Below, one piece after another: positions 8,664-16,984 of a stretch of DNA of 64,000 bases. Numbering within the stretch: the first letter of the stretch is position 1; every line of letters begins with the position of its first letter. The stretch covers positions 241,790-305,789 of the forward strand of contig NZ_BCRM01000003.1 of the NCBI RefSeq assembly GCF_001552595.1, given 5' to 3'. The stretch comes from Rhodococcus erythropolis NBRC 15567 (lineage in GTDB: Bacteria > Actinomycetota > Actinomycetes > Mycobacteriales > Mycobacteriaceae). Below the pieces are notes generated by a model that searched no databases, was not told the DNA's origin, and saw only the letters and a program-made list of their open reading frames with translations. Position numbers and translations under genes: made by a program.

Positions 8664-9857
8664 CGACGCCGAAGCGGTAAACCTCACCGGCATCGATTCG
8701 AGACCGGACACGAAGTTGGCGGCACGCCGCTGCAACGGCGCGTCGGTGGCGAGTTCCATTCCCGGCAGCCTGGCGAAGAGTTGCTCGAACATGATCCGTC
8801 CCTCGAGCCTGGCCAGCTGATTACCCAGACAGAAATGCGTTCCGAAGCCGAAGGCCACGTGTGGATTCGGTGTGCGGCCGATATCGAACCGTTCGGCGTT
8901 CAGGAACACGGACTCGTCGAAATTCGCCGATTCGAAGAGCAGTAGCATCTTCTCGCCCGCCTTCAGCTGCGCACCGAAGAAATCGGTATCACGGGTCAGA
9001 GTGCGAGCCATGTTCTTGATCGGCGAGGACCACCGCAACAGCTCCTCCATCGCCAACGGAATGGCATCGGGATCGTCGACCAGCGCTCGATGCTGGTCCG
9101 GATGGCGCAGCAGTTGCTCCATGCCGCCGCTCAGGACGTGCCGTGTGGTCTCGTCACCGCCGATGAGGATCAGTAGGGACTCGTTGACGATTTCCTGATC
9201 GGAGAGGGCCTCGCCGTCAACCGCGCTGTGAATCAATGTGCTCACCAAATCGTCGGCCGGCTCGCTCCTCCGCTCGGCAATGGTTCGCATCATGTACGCG
9301 GTGAAGTCGACATACGCAGCCATCATGGCCTGCAGTTGCTCCTGGGAAGCGTTGCTTCCCAATGCCTTCACCAGATCATCCGACCACCGCAGAAACAACG
9401 CGCGTTCCTCGGGACGGACACCCAACATGTCGCCGATGACGGCCATGGGAAGTGGTGCGGCCAGGTCTGCGACGAAGTCGGCTTCTCCTTTCTCACAGAC
9501 GGCGTCGATCAGTTGATCGCAGATCTCCCGGATACGGCCGGCCTTGGCTTCGACCTTCTTACGTGTGAAACCCGCGTTGACCAAGCGTCGACGCGTGACG
9601 TGCTGCGGGTCGTCCATGTCGATCATCTGCGGCAACGGACCCGTTTCGGGGCGGATGCCGCCGGCGTTGGAGAACAGTTCGGGATCCCGCTCGGCTGCGA
9701 CGACGGCGTCGTAGCTCGCGGCCGCGGTGATTCCGTTGGCGTCGTCTCGGTACACGGGCTCGTGATCACGCATCCAGGCGTACGCGTCGCGCACATTCCC
9801 GAGGTCTCCGCTGTAGAAGCGTCCGTCGATCAAATCGAAGGTCGGTCTGGTAGCCAT
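8652..9857 (-). CDS. cyp142: Cytochrome P450, CYP142-type steroid side-chain hydroxylase
   Basis: 401 residues from ATG at 9857. The protein matches the CYP142 pattern closely: SNAGGIRP, MIDMDDPQHVTRRRLVNAGF, AAPLPMAVIGDMLGVRPEER, the I-helix LILIGGDETTRHVLSGG with the acid-Thr pair, the ExxR motif EELLRWSSP, and the heme-binding FGFGTHFCLGNQLAR with the axial Cys. CYP142 enzymes oxidise the terminal methyl (C26/C27) of cholesterol or cholestenone, starting side-chain breakdown. Redox partners are not encoded next to it. A KstR-like palindrome at 9893-9906 lies in the shared promoter region with the divergent SDR gene, which agrees with control by the cholesterol regulon. Confidence 0.9.
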   Translation of the reverse strand: MATRPTFDLIDGRFYSGDLGNVRDAYAWMRDHEPVYRDDANGITAAASYDAVVAAERDPELFSNAGGIRPETGPLPQMIDMDDPQHVTRRRLVNAGFTRKKVEAKAGRIREICDQLIDAVCEKGEADFVADLAAPLPMAVIGDMLGVRPEERALFLRWSDDLVKALGSNASQEQLQAMMAAYVDFTAYMMRTIAERRSEPADDLVSTLIHSAVDGEALSDQEIVNESLLILIGGDETTRHVLSGGMEQLLRHPDQHRALVDDPDAIPLAMEELLRWSSPIKNMARTLTRDTDFFGAQLKAGEKMLLLFESANFDESVFLNAERFDIGRTPNPHVAFGFGTHFCLGNQLARLEGRIMFEQLFARLPGMELATDAPLQRRAANFVSGLESMPVRFTASASSAG

Positions 9858-9892
9858 CACTCCACCTCTCGCACAACCCTTGCCTCAATAAG

Positions 9893-9906
9893 TAGAACCT
9901 GTTCCT
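9893..9906. promoter_or_regulatory. KstR-like operator between cyp142 and the SDR gene
   Basis: TAGAACCTGTTCCT matches the known KstR consensus TnnAACnnGTTnnA at all but the last fixed base. It lies 36 bases before cyp142 and 91 bases before the divergent SDR gene, so it could control both. KstR is a TetR repressor relieved by CoA thioesters of sterol intermediates. Confidence 0.7.
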
Positions 9907-9996
9907 ATATAGCGTGGGGCGTTTTCACCGAAGCCGGACCGGAAAACCTCCAGAAGCAGCACGCGAGCCCGCCGGAGCAACGACCAGGAGACACGC

Positions 9997-10857
9997 ATGG
10001 ACGACGACACCGCCTCAGCGGGCATACCCACTTTCACCGGCACATCGATACTGGTGACCGGCGGCGGTAGTGGCATCGGCCTGGGCATCGCTCGTTCGCT
10101 CGTTGCGGCCGGCGCTCACGTCACGATCTGCGGACGCAACAAGGAGAAACTCGAAGCTGCCGCCGAATCGATCCGTCAGTCGAGTCCGGAAGGATCTGTC
10201 AGCGTCTCCCCTACCGACGTCACGATCGAGGCAGACGTCGTCGCCGCTGTCGCCGCGGCGGTCTCCGTCACCGGAAAGCTCGACGGAGTGGTGGCCTGCG
10301 CCGGCGGGAACGAAACCATCGCCCCGGTCACGCAACTCGACGTCGACGCGTGGCGCCGCACTGTCGACCTCAACGTCACGGGGACCATGCTGACGATCAA
10401 GCACGGCGCGCGGGCACTGGTGGCAGGAGGCGGTGGATCCATCGTCGCGATCTCGTCGATCGCCAGCAGCAACACACATCGCTGGTTCGGCGCGTACGGC
10501 GTCTCGAAATCCGGCGTCGACCACCTGGTGCAATTGGCGGCAGACGAACTGGGCGCCAGCAACATTCGTGTCAACGCGATCCGCCCAGGGCTGACCCGAA
10601 CAGATCTGGTCGCGCTCATCACCGACGGTGGCCCGATCCTGGACGACTACCTGGCCAACACGCCGCTCGAACGCGTCGGCGAGGTCGAGGACGTCGCCGG
10701 ACTCGCTTCCTTCCTCCTCGGACCGCAGTCCACCTGGATCACCGGGCAGATCATCAACGTCGACGGAGGCCAAATGCTGCGCCGCGGACCGGATTTCCGC
10801 TCGATGCTCGAACCCGTCTACGGATCCGACGGACTCCGCGGGGTGGTCGCGCCATGA
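9997..10857 (+). CDS. Short-chain dehydrogenase/reductase, probable sterol catabolism
   Basis: 286 residues. Classical SDR: TGGGSGIGLGIA (cofactor loop), CGRN (Arg suggests NADP preference), a DVT acid-amide position, VACAGGNE in place of NNAG, Ser in AISSIASSNT, and YGVSKSG as the YxxxK catalytic pair. The C-terminal LLGPQSTWITGQIINVDGGQ is typical of FabG-like members. Its stop overlaps the start of the next gene by 4 bases (ATGA), so the two are coupled. Divergence from cyp142 across a KstR-like site suggests a role in sterol side-chain or ring metabolism; the substrate is not determined. Confidence 0.88.
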   Translation: MDDDTASAGIPTFTGTSILVTGGGSGIGLGIARSLVAAGAHVTICGRNKEKLEAAAESIRQSSPEGSVSVSPTDVTIEADVVAAVAAAVSVTGKLDGVVACAGGNETIAPVTQLDVDAWRRTVDLNVTGTMLTIKHGARALVAGGGGSIVAISSIASSNTHRWFGAYGVSKSGVDHLVQLAADELGASNIRVNAIRPGLTRTDLVALITDGGPILDDYLANTPLERVGEVEDVAGLASFLLGPQSTWITGQIINVDGGQMLRRGPDFRSMLEPVYGSDGLRGVVAP

Positions 10858-11582
10858 GCTACACGATTCTGGGCAAGAAGGTCGAGATGCCCGTCGAAGT
10901 TCGCACCGCGTCAGCCTTCATGGCGTTGTACTCGGTACCCAGCGCAACGGCGCAGTCGATCATCGATTACACCGGCTTGACCGTGCTCCAGTACCGTCCC
11001 GGCCGGGCGCTGTGCGGCCTGGTTTTTGTCGACTACATCGATGGGGATCTGGGGCCGTACAACGAATTCGGGGTGACGTACATGGTGCGTAGCCACACTG
11101 CGCCTCCCGAAACCTCGGTGCTGGGAGATCTACGTTCGCTCGCTGCCGGAACTGCAGGGGCACTCATTCACGAGTTGCCGGTGGACGGAGAGTTCACCAA
11201 GGCCGCCGGCCGGGAAATCTGGGGATTCCCGAAGGTGCTCGCCGAGTTCGACACCGAGCACGTCGGCTCGGTCAAGCGCGGATCCGTCTCGCGCGACGGC
11301 AAACTCATCACACAGTTGAGTGTGAAGTCCGGCGTCAGCGTGCCTGGCGGCGGAGCCAACATGTCGTTGGCCGCGTACTCGCATCTCGACGGCGCAACCA
11401 GGTGCACGTCGTGGGACATGGCGCCGACCGGCGTCAAATCGCGCCCTGGTGGAGCAGAGGTTCAGCTGGGTAGTCACCCGATGGCGGCGGAGCTTCGGAA
11501 ACTGGGACTCCCCCGCCGGGCCCTGATGACCACGACCATCAAAAATCTGGCGATGACGTTCGGGGAGGCGACAACGATCTGA
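10854..11582 (+). CDS. Acetoacetate-decarboxylase-like protein of the sterol regulon
   Basis: 242 residues. The fold is that of the acetoacetate decarboxylase (ADC) family: GALIHELPVDGEFTKAAGREIWGFPKVLAEF matches the core in which ADC keeps its EIWG/FPK segment; the Lys in FPK is the position of the Schiff-base lysine in true ADCs. In M. tuberculosis a protein of this family (Rv3519) also adjoins cyp142 (Rv3518c); the recalled synteny supports a shared sterol role. Whether it decarboxylates a beta-keto acid, or acts as hydratase or aldolase like other ADC-fold members, is not known. Start overlaps the SDR stop. Confidence 0.8.
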   Translation: MSYTILGKKVEMPVEVRTASAFMALYSVPSATAQSIIDYTGLTVLQYRPGRALCGLVFVDYIDGDLGPYNEFGVTYMVRSHTAPPETSVLGDLRSLAAGTAGALIHELPVDGEFTKAAGREIWGFPKVLAEFDTEHVGSVKRGSVSRDGKLITQLSVKSGVSVPGGGANMSLAAYSHLDGATRCTSWDMAPTGVKSRPGGAEVQLGSHPMAAELRKLGLPRRALMTTTIKNLAMTFGEATTI

Positions 11583-11677
11583 GTGTCAGCCGACGGCACC
11601 CCTTTCGGTCACGTGTGACTCGGGCTACACTCCTGGACGGTTGACCAACTCGCGTCAGACCGCCCGAAAGGACACTC

Positions 11678-13732
11678 GTGCAGATCACCCGACGCACCGT
11701 ACTGGCAGGCGCTGCCGCCGCACCTGCGCTCGCCGCTCTGTCGACGAACCAGGCCGTCGCAGCTTCGCCGGCACGCACCGTTTCACCCGCACGTACCGAC
11801 AAGTCGTCGTCGTTGCAGGTGGGCGTCGGGATCTCCGATGTGACCGGACCGGTCGCCGAGGTCGGCATGATGGGCTACTCGAGCTTCGACCAACGCGCCG
11901 AAGGCCTGCACCAGCGAATGCGCGCACGCGCCTTCATCTTCGAGTCCGGCGGGTCACGGGTCGCCTACGTGTGCGTCGACAACTGCATGATCTTCCAGTC
12001 CGTTCACGACGAGGTCCTACGCCGGCTGGCTGGGAAATTCGGCGATATCTACACCGAACGCAACGTCATGTTGACGGCCATCCATTCACACGCGGCATGT
12101 GGTGGGGCCTCGCACAACTACGCGTACAACCTCGCAGTTCTCGGCTTCGAACTGCAGGTGTTCGAAGCCGAGGTCAACGGCATGGTCGAGGCGATCAGCG
12201 CTGCCCACGAGAACCTGGCGCCGGGCTCCGTCCGTTTCGGGCGGTCCGATCTCACCGATGCCAGCGTCAACCGATCGCGAGTGGCGTTCGACCTCAATCC
12301 CGAAGAGGACAAGGCCTACTACCCCGGTGGCAACGATCACCACATGCGTGTCATGCGGATCAGTCGGGGCAGCAAGGACATCGGGGCGATCAACTGGTTC
12401 GCTACCCACTGCGCCTCGCTCACGAACGAGAACCATCTCATCTCCGGGGACAACAAGGGCGCCGCGGCGTACTTCTGGGAGCACGACGACCGGGGTGTGC
12501 GTTACCTCGACGGCGACACCAGCTTCATTGCCGCTTTTCCGCAGACCAACAGCGGCGACATGTCACCGAACCTCTTCCTCGAGCCCGGACGCGGACCGAC
12601 CGAGGACGAATTCGAGAATGCACGCATCATCGGGCTGCGCCAGGTTGCGGCGGCTCGAACTGCCTTCGGCTCGGCCTCCGAAACCGTCACTGGTGGTGTC
12701 GACAGTCGGATCATGTACCTGGACATGGCAAATCAGGTGGTGAGCGGAAGATTCACCCCGGACGGGCGCGAGCACCGCACTGCACCGGCAGCGATCGGTG
12801 CGGCAATGAGCGCCGGAAGCGTCGAGGACGGGCCGGCAATTCCGATCTTCCCCGAGGGCACCCGAAACCCCATGATCGACGCCTTGGGCGGCATGGATGC
12901 TCCTGTGCCTCAATGGCTTCAGGATGCACAGGCCCCCAAGCTCGTAGTCGTTCCGGTCGGCCTGTTGCCACCGGGCGGATGGGTGCCGAACGTACTGAAG
13001 ATCCAGATCCTGCGGATCGGCCAGTTCTACATCGTCGGTGGCCCTGCGGAATTCACCATCGTCTCCGGATTACGAGTGCGTCGAACCGTCGCCGAGGAGC
13101 TTGGAGTTCCGCTCGAGAACGTCATCTTCCAGGGCTACGCGAACTCGTACTCGAGCTACTGCACCACGCCACAGGAATACGATTCGCAGCAGTACGAGGG
13201 CGGCTCGACGATGTTCGGCCGTTACACACTGCCGGCCTATCAACAGGGGTACGCCGCTCTCGCAGCCGCGATGCGCGACGGCACCGAACCTCCTCGCGGC
13301 CCCGCGCCGGCCGACCTGTCCGGGTTCCAACCCAGCTTCGGACCTGGCGTCGACTTCGACGAGCCCTTGCCGGGAACACAATTCGGCGATGCGACCGTCC
13401 AGCCCGGCAACGGCTCACCGGGTGCGCAGGTTGCCGTCGAGTTCGTCACCGGCCACCCCAAGAACGACACTCACCGAAACGGGACCTTCTACGAGATCCA
13501 GCGCAATACCGGCGGATCCTGGACACGGGTCGCCGACGACAACGACTGGTCCACCAAACTGCACTGGCGCCGGGTCGGGAGCAACGGTTCCGTCGTTCGC
13601 ATCACGTGGGATGTTCCGGCCGATACTCCGGCGGGTACGTATCGAGTCCAACACTTCGGTGCGTCGAAGGCTCGGGGTAGCGGCGCGATTTCGCCGTTCT
13701 CCGGGGTGACGTCCGAATTCCGCCTCACCTGA
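11678..13732 (+). CDS. Secreted neutral/alkaline ceramidase-family amidase
   Basis: 684 residues from GTG. A twin-arginine signal (TRRTVLAGAAAAPALAALS) directs export. The N-terminal catalytic domain of the ceramidase_alk family begins VGVGISDVTGPVAEVGMMGY and contains RMRARAFIF, VCVDNCMIF, the Zn-site segment TAIHSHAACGG, then NWFATHCASLTNENHLISGDNKG and QTNSGDMSPNLF, where the catalytic Ser of NSGDxSPN lies. A C-terminal immunoglobulin-like domain (about 560-684) ends in FRL. These enzymes hydrolyse the amide bond of ceramides, releasing sphingosine and fatty acid. Length is normal for the family. The gene stands alone and ends at a strong bidirectional terminator. Confidence 0.9.
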   Translation: MQITRRTVLAGAAAAPALAALSTNQAVAASPARTVSPARTDKSSSLQVGVGISDVTGPVAEVGMMGYSSFDQRAEGLHQRMRARAFIFESGGSRVAYVCVDNCMIFQSVHDEVLRRLAGKFGDIYTERNVMLTAIHSHAACGGASHNYAYNLAVLGFELQVFEAEVNGMVEAISAAHENLAPGSVRFGRSDLTDASVNRSRVAFDLNPEEDKAYYPGGNDHHMRVMRISRGSKDIGAINWFATHCASLTNENHLISGDNKGAAAYFWEHDDRGVRYLDGDTSFIAAFPQTNSGDMSPNLFLEPGRGPTEDEFENARIIGLRQVAAARTAFGSASETVTGGVDSRIMYLDMANQVVSGRFTPDGREHRTAPAAIGAAMSAGSVEDGPAIPIFPEGTRNPMIDALGGMDAPVPQWLQDAQAPKLVVVPVGLLPPGGWVPNVLKIQILRIGQFYIVGGPAEFTIVSGLRVRRTVAEELGVPLENVIFQGYANSYSSYCTTPQEYDSQQYEGGSTMFGRYTLPAYQQGYAALAAAMRDGTEPPRGPAPADLSGFQPSFGPGVDFDEPLPGTQFGDATVQPGNGSPGAQVAVEFVTGHPKNDTHRNGTFYEIQRNTGGSWTRVADDNDWSTKLHWRRVGSNGSVVRITWDVPADTPAGTYRVQHFGASKARGSGAISPFSGVTSEFRLT

Positions 13733-13735
13733 CCC

Positions 13736-13786
13736 GCGTGAACGTATCGCTCCCCTTGTTGGACAAGGGGAGCGATACGTTCACGC
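13736..13786. terminator. Bidirectional terminator, 24-bp perfect stem with 3-base loop
   Basis: Left arm 13736-13759 and right arm 13763-13786 are exact reverse complements, loop TGG. It lies between the convergent ceramidase and MFS genes. No long T tract follows, as is common in actinobacteria. Confidence 0.85.
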
Positions 13787-13813
13787 GATGGGGTCAGAGC
13801 GCAGTGGTCAGGT

Positions 13814-15010
13814 TCAGGCGGCGGTCGGGTGCAGCGAGGTGCTCGTCGTCGACTGCTCTGACGCTGCCGGGCGGTCGATCTTCGCCGCGACGATCAGGAC
13901 CAGCAGACCTGCGACGGTGACCGCCGCCCCCATCCAGATCGGGGAGGTGAAGCCGAGTCCCGCGGCGATGGTGATTCCGCCCAACCATGCCCCGAGCGCG
14001 TTGCCGACGTTGAAGGCGGCAATATTTGCACCCGACGCCATGGTCGGTGCGGCCGACGCGTAGTTCATGATCCGCATCTGCAACCCGGGTACCGTCGCAA
14101 AACCGAAGGCGCCCATGAAGAACAGTGAGATCACGGTCATGACCTTGCTCTCGGCGGTGGCGGCGAACACGATCAGAACGACGGTCAGGATCGCGAGAAT
14201 CCAGACCAGCGCCTTCGTGAGCGAGCGGTCGGCCGCCTTGGCGCCCAGGAAGTTACCGACGAACAGGCCCGAGCCGAAGAGGATGAGCAGCCACGGAACG
14301 CTGGACGTCGCGAAGCCGGTGACCTCGGTGAGGGTGAAGGCGATGTAGGTGAAGGCTCCGAACATTCCGCCGTAGCCGAGGATGGTGATGGCGATCGAGA
14401 GCCATACCTGCTTGTTGCGGAATGCCCCCAACTCTCCGCGCAATCCGCCACCGGTCGTGCTGGCGGGCGTCGTCGGGACGAGTGCTGCAATTCCGATGAG
14501 CGCGATGACGCCGATGACGGTGATGGCCCAGAACGTCGAGCGCCATCCGAGTTGCTGGCCCAGCAGAGTGCCGAACGGAACGCCGAGAACGTTGGCGATG
14601 GTCAGGCCCGCGAACATCATCGCGATGGCGCCGGCACGCTTGTTGGGTGCGACCATGTCGGCGGCAACCACCGAACCGATCCCGAAGAACGCACCGTGGC
14701 ACAGTGCCGCGACGATGCGTCCGCCCATCATGACCTCGTACGAGGGCGCGAGCGCGGACATCAGGTTGCCGATGATGAACAGCACCATGAGCGAGAGAAG
14801 GACCTTCTTGCGCTCGAAGCGGGTGACGGCAGCGGTCAGGAGGATCGCGCCGATCGCCACCGACAGTGCGTAGCCCGAGATCAGGTAGCCCGCGACGGAC
14901 TCGGTGACCTCGAAATCAGCCGAGACCTCGGGCAGGAGGCCCATGATGACAAATTCGGTGAGGCCGATCCCGAACCCGCCCATAGCGAGGGCAATGAGAC
15001 CCAATGGCAT
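13814..15010 (-). CDS. MFS efflux transporter (DHA1/AraJ-like)
   Basis: 398 residues with 12 predicted membrane segments, e.g. LIALAMGGFGIGLTEFVIMGLL as the first. The DHA1 signature appears after helix 2-3 (TRFERKKVLLSLMVLFIIGN), and FFGIGSVVAADMVAPNKRAGAIAMMFAGL matches the AraJ/YdhP group of sugar- or drug-efflux proteins. Secondary export driven by the proton gradient is the likely role. It is divergent from a MarR regulator gene with two operator-like repeats between, so it is probably repressed by that regulator and induced by a small aromatic or toxic ligand. Confidence 0.9.
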   Translation of the reverse strand: MPLGLIALAMGGFGIGLTEFVIMGLLPEVSADFEVTESVAGYLISGYALSVAIGAILLTAAVTRFERKKVLLSLMVLFIIGNLMSALAPSYEVMMGGRIVAALCHGAFFGIGSVVAADMVAPNKRAGAIAMMFAGLTIANVLGVPFGTLLGQQLGWRSTFWAITVIGVIALIGIAALVPTTPASTTGGGLRGELGAFRNKQVWLSIAITILGYGGMFGAFTYIAFTLTEVTGFATSSVPWLLILFGSGLFVGNFLGAKAADRSLTKALVWILAILTVVLIVFAATAESKVMTVISLFFMGAFGFATVPGLQMRIMNYASAAPTMASGANIAAFNVGNALGAWLGGITIAAGLGFTSPIWMGAAVTVAGLLVLIVAAKIDRPAASEQSTTSTSLHPTAA

Positions 15011-15062
15011 CTCGATGTTCCTTTCACAGATTTACGCGTAAGCCGTTAGCGGGCGTGTGCAG

Positions 15063-15102
15063 TAGTTGCAGGCGCGCTATAAATAGTTGCACGCGCGCGC
15101 TA
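15063..15102. promoter_or_regulatory. Paired operator-like repeats between MFS and MarR genes
   Basis: Two near-direct copies, TAGTTGCAGGCGCGCTA at 15063-15079 and TAGTTGCACGCGCGCGCTA at 15084-15102, each bounded by TAG/CTA. The position between divergent starts fits MarR binding; CG-rich centre with TAG/CTA ends is somewhat palindromic. Confidence 0.6.
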
Positions 15103-15153
15103 CATGCGCAAGCTGGTAACCTGGAGTCGCAGGAAACGGACAAGGAGAATCAC

Positions 15154-15600
15154 ATGGGGATCGCCGACGACGCCGTCGAAATCCGTTCGCAAGGGTGGCG
15201 CACGCTCGCAGCACTGCACGGCGCCCTCGACACCGAACTGGAACGCGCGCTCCAGCGTGAGCACAAACTGTCCGTCGTCGAATACACCGTGCTCGACGCT
15301 TTGAGCCGCCAGGACGGCTGGCACATGCGTATGGCCCAGTTGGCTCGCGCTGCCGCACTGAGCAGCAGCGCCACGACGCGCTTGGTCAATCGACTCGAAG
15401 ATCGAGGACTACTGACGCGCATCCTGTGCGCCGACGACCGTCGAGGCATCTACACCGAACTGACGCCGGCCGGCCGCGAGCTGCTCGAAAGCGCACGGCC
15501 GACGCACGACGCCACCCTAGAGGCCGCACTCGACGAGGCATGCAAAACACCCGAACTCGCGCCACTGGTGCGCGCGCTCCACGAACTACCCGTCGGCTAG
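15154..15600 (+). CDS. MarR-family transcriptional regulator
   Basis: 148 residues from ATG at 15154 with CAAGGAG upstream. Winged-helix core: LSVVEYTVLDALSRQDGWHMRMAQLARAAALSSSATTRLVNRLEDRGLL (about 45-95) and the wing CADDRRGIYTELTPAGRELLE with the family DxR motif (DDRR). MarR proteins bind as dimers and release DNA on binding phenolic or other ligands. The divergent MFS gene is the likely target. The stop overlaps the stop of the convergent thrS paralogue by 3 bases. Confidence 0.92.
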   Translation: MGIADDAVEIRSQGWRTLAALHGALDTELERALQREHKLSVVEYTVLDALSRQDGWHMRMAQLARAAALSSSATTRLVNRLEDRGLLTRILCADDRRGIYTELTPAGRELLESARPTHDATLEAALDEACKTPELAPLVRALHELPVG

Positions 15601-16817
15601 AAGTCTGCCGGAAGCAGGGCACGCTCCTCGATTCCCGAGACCACCTGAGCGACAAACACACTCGCATCGACGACCGCCCGCCCACCACGCGCAGGGACCA
15701 GAACGTCGACGGTGCCGCCGTGCACCTCGTTGTCCCCGATCACCGCGATGTACGGGTCACGGTGAGTGCGTGCCTCGCGGATGCGACGTCCCAAGGATCC
15801 GTCAGGCGCGATCGCCACTCGAACATCGCGAGCCTCGAGATCGGCCCGCAAACGCTCGGCCTCAACCTGGTGCCGGTCGCCGACGGGCAGAATCGAGACT
15901 TGGTTGGGTGCCAGCCACGGCGGCATCCGCCCTTCGAACCTTTCGATCAAAAGCGCAGTCATGCGTTCCATCGACCCGAGCAAGCCCCGATGGATCATGA
16001 CGGGGCGAGCCTTGGATCCGTCCTCAGCGGTGTACTCGAGGTCGAACCGCGCCGGTTGATTGAAGTCGAGTTGCACGGTCGAAAGTGTTTCCTCGCGGCC
16101 GTGCGCATCTCGCACCTGGACGTCGATCTTGGGACCGTAGAACGCTGCCTCCCCCTTCGCCTCCACGTACTCGATCGAGCGTGCATTCAGCGCCCCGCGA
16201 AGGTGATCCTCGGCGTCCGCCCACTGCTCGTCGGTGCCGAGGTACTGCCCCTCTCCCCCTCTGATCGAGAGTCGGTACCCCCGTTCGGCAATCCCCAGAG
16301 TCGAGTAGCAGCGCTCGATCGCGTCGAGCGCGACGATCACTTCCGCTTGCACTTGTTCACGACTACAGAAGACATGTGCGTCGTCGAGATTGATCTGTCG
16401 GACTCGACTCAATCCGCTGAGAACTCCGGAGAGTTCGCTACGGAACATCGAGCCGAGTTCACGAACGCGGAAAGGTAGCTCGCGATAACTACGACCGCGA
16501 GCGGCGAATACCTGAGCGTGATGAGGACAGTTAGCCGGACGAAGGAGAAATGACTCTCCGCCTATCTTCATTTCGGGGAACATGTCTTCCGAGAACTTGG
16601 ACCAATGACCAGATCTCTCGTACAACTCTTTCTTCGCCATAACCGGGGTATAGACACCCCGACAACCGGAGCGCGCTGCTTGTTCGGCGGCGAACTTTTC
16701 GAGTTCGTTCCTGATGACGGCGCCGTCCGGCAACCAGAGTGGAAGGCCGGCTCCGACTATGGGGGTGGTAGCGAAAAACTCCAGGTCGCGCCCGAGTTCG
16801 CGGTGGTCAACGCTCAT
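15597..16817 (-). CDS. Threonyl-tRNA synthetase paralogue, catalytic core plus anticodon domain only
   Basis: 406 residues; a full bacterial ThrRS is about 640-690. It starts directly in the class II catalytic domain and lacks the N-terminal TGS and editing (N2) domains. The catalytic site is intact: motif 2 region ELGSMFRSELSGVLSGLSRV, zinc ligands in NCPHH (Cys), DDAHVF (His) and PVMIHRG (His), and motif 3 GSMERMTALLIERFEG. The anticodon-binding domain follows (VSILPVGDRHQVEAERL through GGTVDVLVPA). It should charge tRNA-Thr but cannot remove misacylated Ser by itself. Such duplicates often give resistance to a ThrRS inhibitor or act in stress or specialised metabolism; this is inference. 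A leader peptide with three Thr codons and a terminator precede it. Confidence 0.88.
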   Translation of the reverse strand: MSVDHRELGRDLEFFATTPIVGAGLPLWLPDGAVIRNELEKFAAEQAARSGCRGVYTPVMAKKELYERSGHWSKFSEDMFPEMKIGGESFLLRPANCPHHAQVFAARGRSYRELPFRVRELGSMFRSELSGVLSGLSRVRQINLDDAHVFCSREQVQAEVIVALDAIERCYSTLGIAERGYRLSIRGGEGQYLGTDEQWADAEDHLRGALNARSIEYVEAKGEAAFYGPKIDVQVRDAHGREETLSTVQLDFNQPARFDLEYTAEDGSKARPVMIHRGLLGSMERMTALLIERFEGRMPPWLAPNQVSILPVGDRHQVEAERLRADLEARDVRVAIAPDGSLGRRIREARTHRDPYIAVIGDNEVHGGTVDVLVPARGGRAVVDASVFVAQVVSGIEERALLPADF

Positions 16818-16871
16818 GAGAGCTCTCCAAATCGTTCAAGGGGAGACGCACACGGAGCGACGAAACAGGAA

Positions 16872-16898
16872 AGCCCCGGGGCGATAACTCCCGGGGCT
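16872..16898 (-). terminator. Attenuator hairpin upstream of the ThrRS paralogue
   Basis: On the minus strand AGCCCCGGG (16898-16890) pairs with CCCGGGGCT (16880-16872), a perfect 9-bp stem with a 9-base loop, followed by the T-rich TTCCTGTTT. It lies 55 bases before the ThrRS start codon and after the leader-peptide stop. An alternative 7-bp pairing of 16933-16939 with 16888-16894 would break it. Confidence 0.8.
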
Positions 16899-16920
16899 GA
16901 AAGGGTTCGGTCAGCAGTTG

Positions 16921-16977
16921 CTAAACGATGCGCCGGAAGAGAACCGGCGTCGTCGTGTTGTGCGCAATACTGACCAT
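16921..16977 (-). CDS. Threonine leader peptide (attenuation) for the ThrRS paralogue
   Basis: The 18-codon frame ATG...TAG reads MVSIAHNTTTPVLFRRIV, with three consecutive ACG Thr codons at 16956-16948. These codons lie at the foot of a 6-bp hairpin (16944-16949 with 16931-16936), and the intrinsic terminator follows 22 bases after the stop. A ribosome slowed at Thr codons would cover the first arm of that hairpin, freeing the second arm to pair with the terminator arm and so permit read-through. A TAACCT -10-like box ends 7 bases before the ATG, so the leader mRNA may be leaderless. This is a classical threonine-starvation switch inferred from sequence only. Confidence 0.8.
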   Translation of the reverse strand: MVSIAHNTTTPVLFRRIV

Positions 16978-16984
16978 GTACGTG

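Noticed and set aside
11641..13680. Long open frame on the plus strand in another frame of the ceramidase gene
   Set aside because: Arg/Pro-rich shadow with no domain; the ceramidase frame has signal peptide and family motifs throughout.
15426..16478. Plus-strand frame antisense to the ThrRS paralogue
   Set aside because: The minus-strand frame carries all ThrRS motifs; the antisense is a GC-rich shadow.
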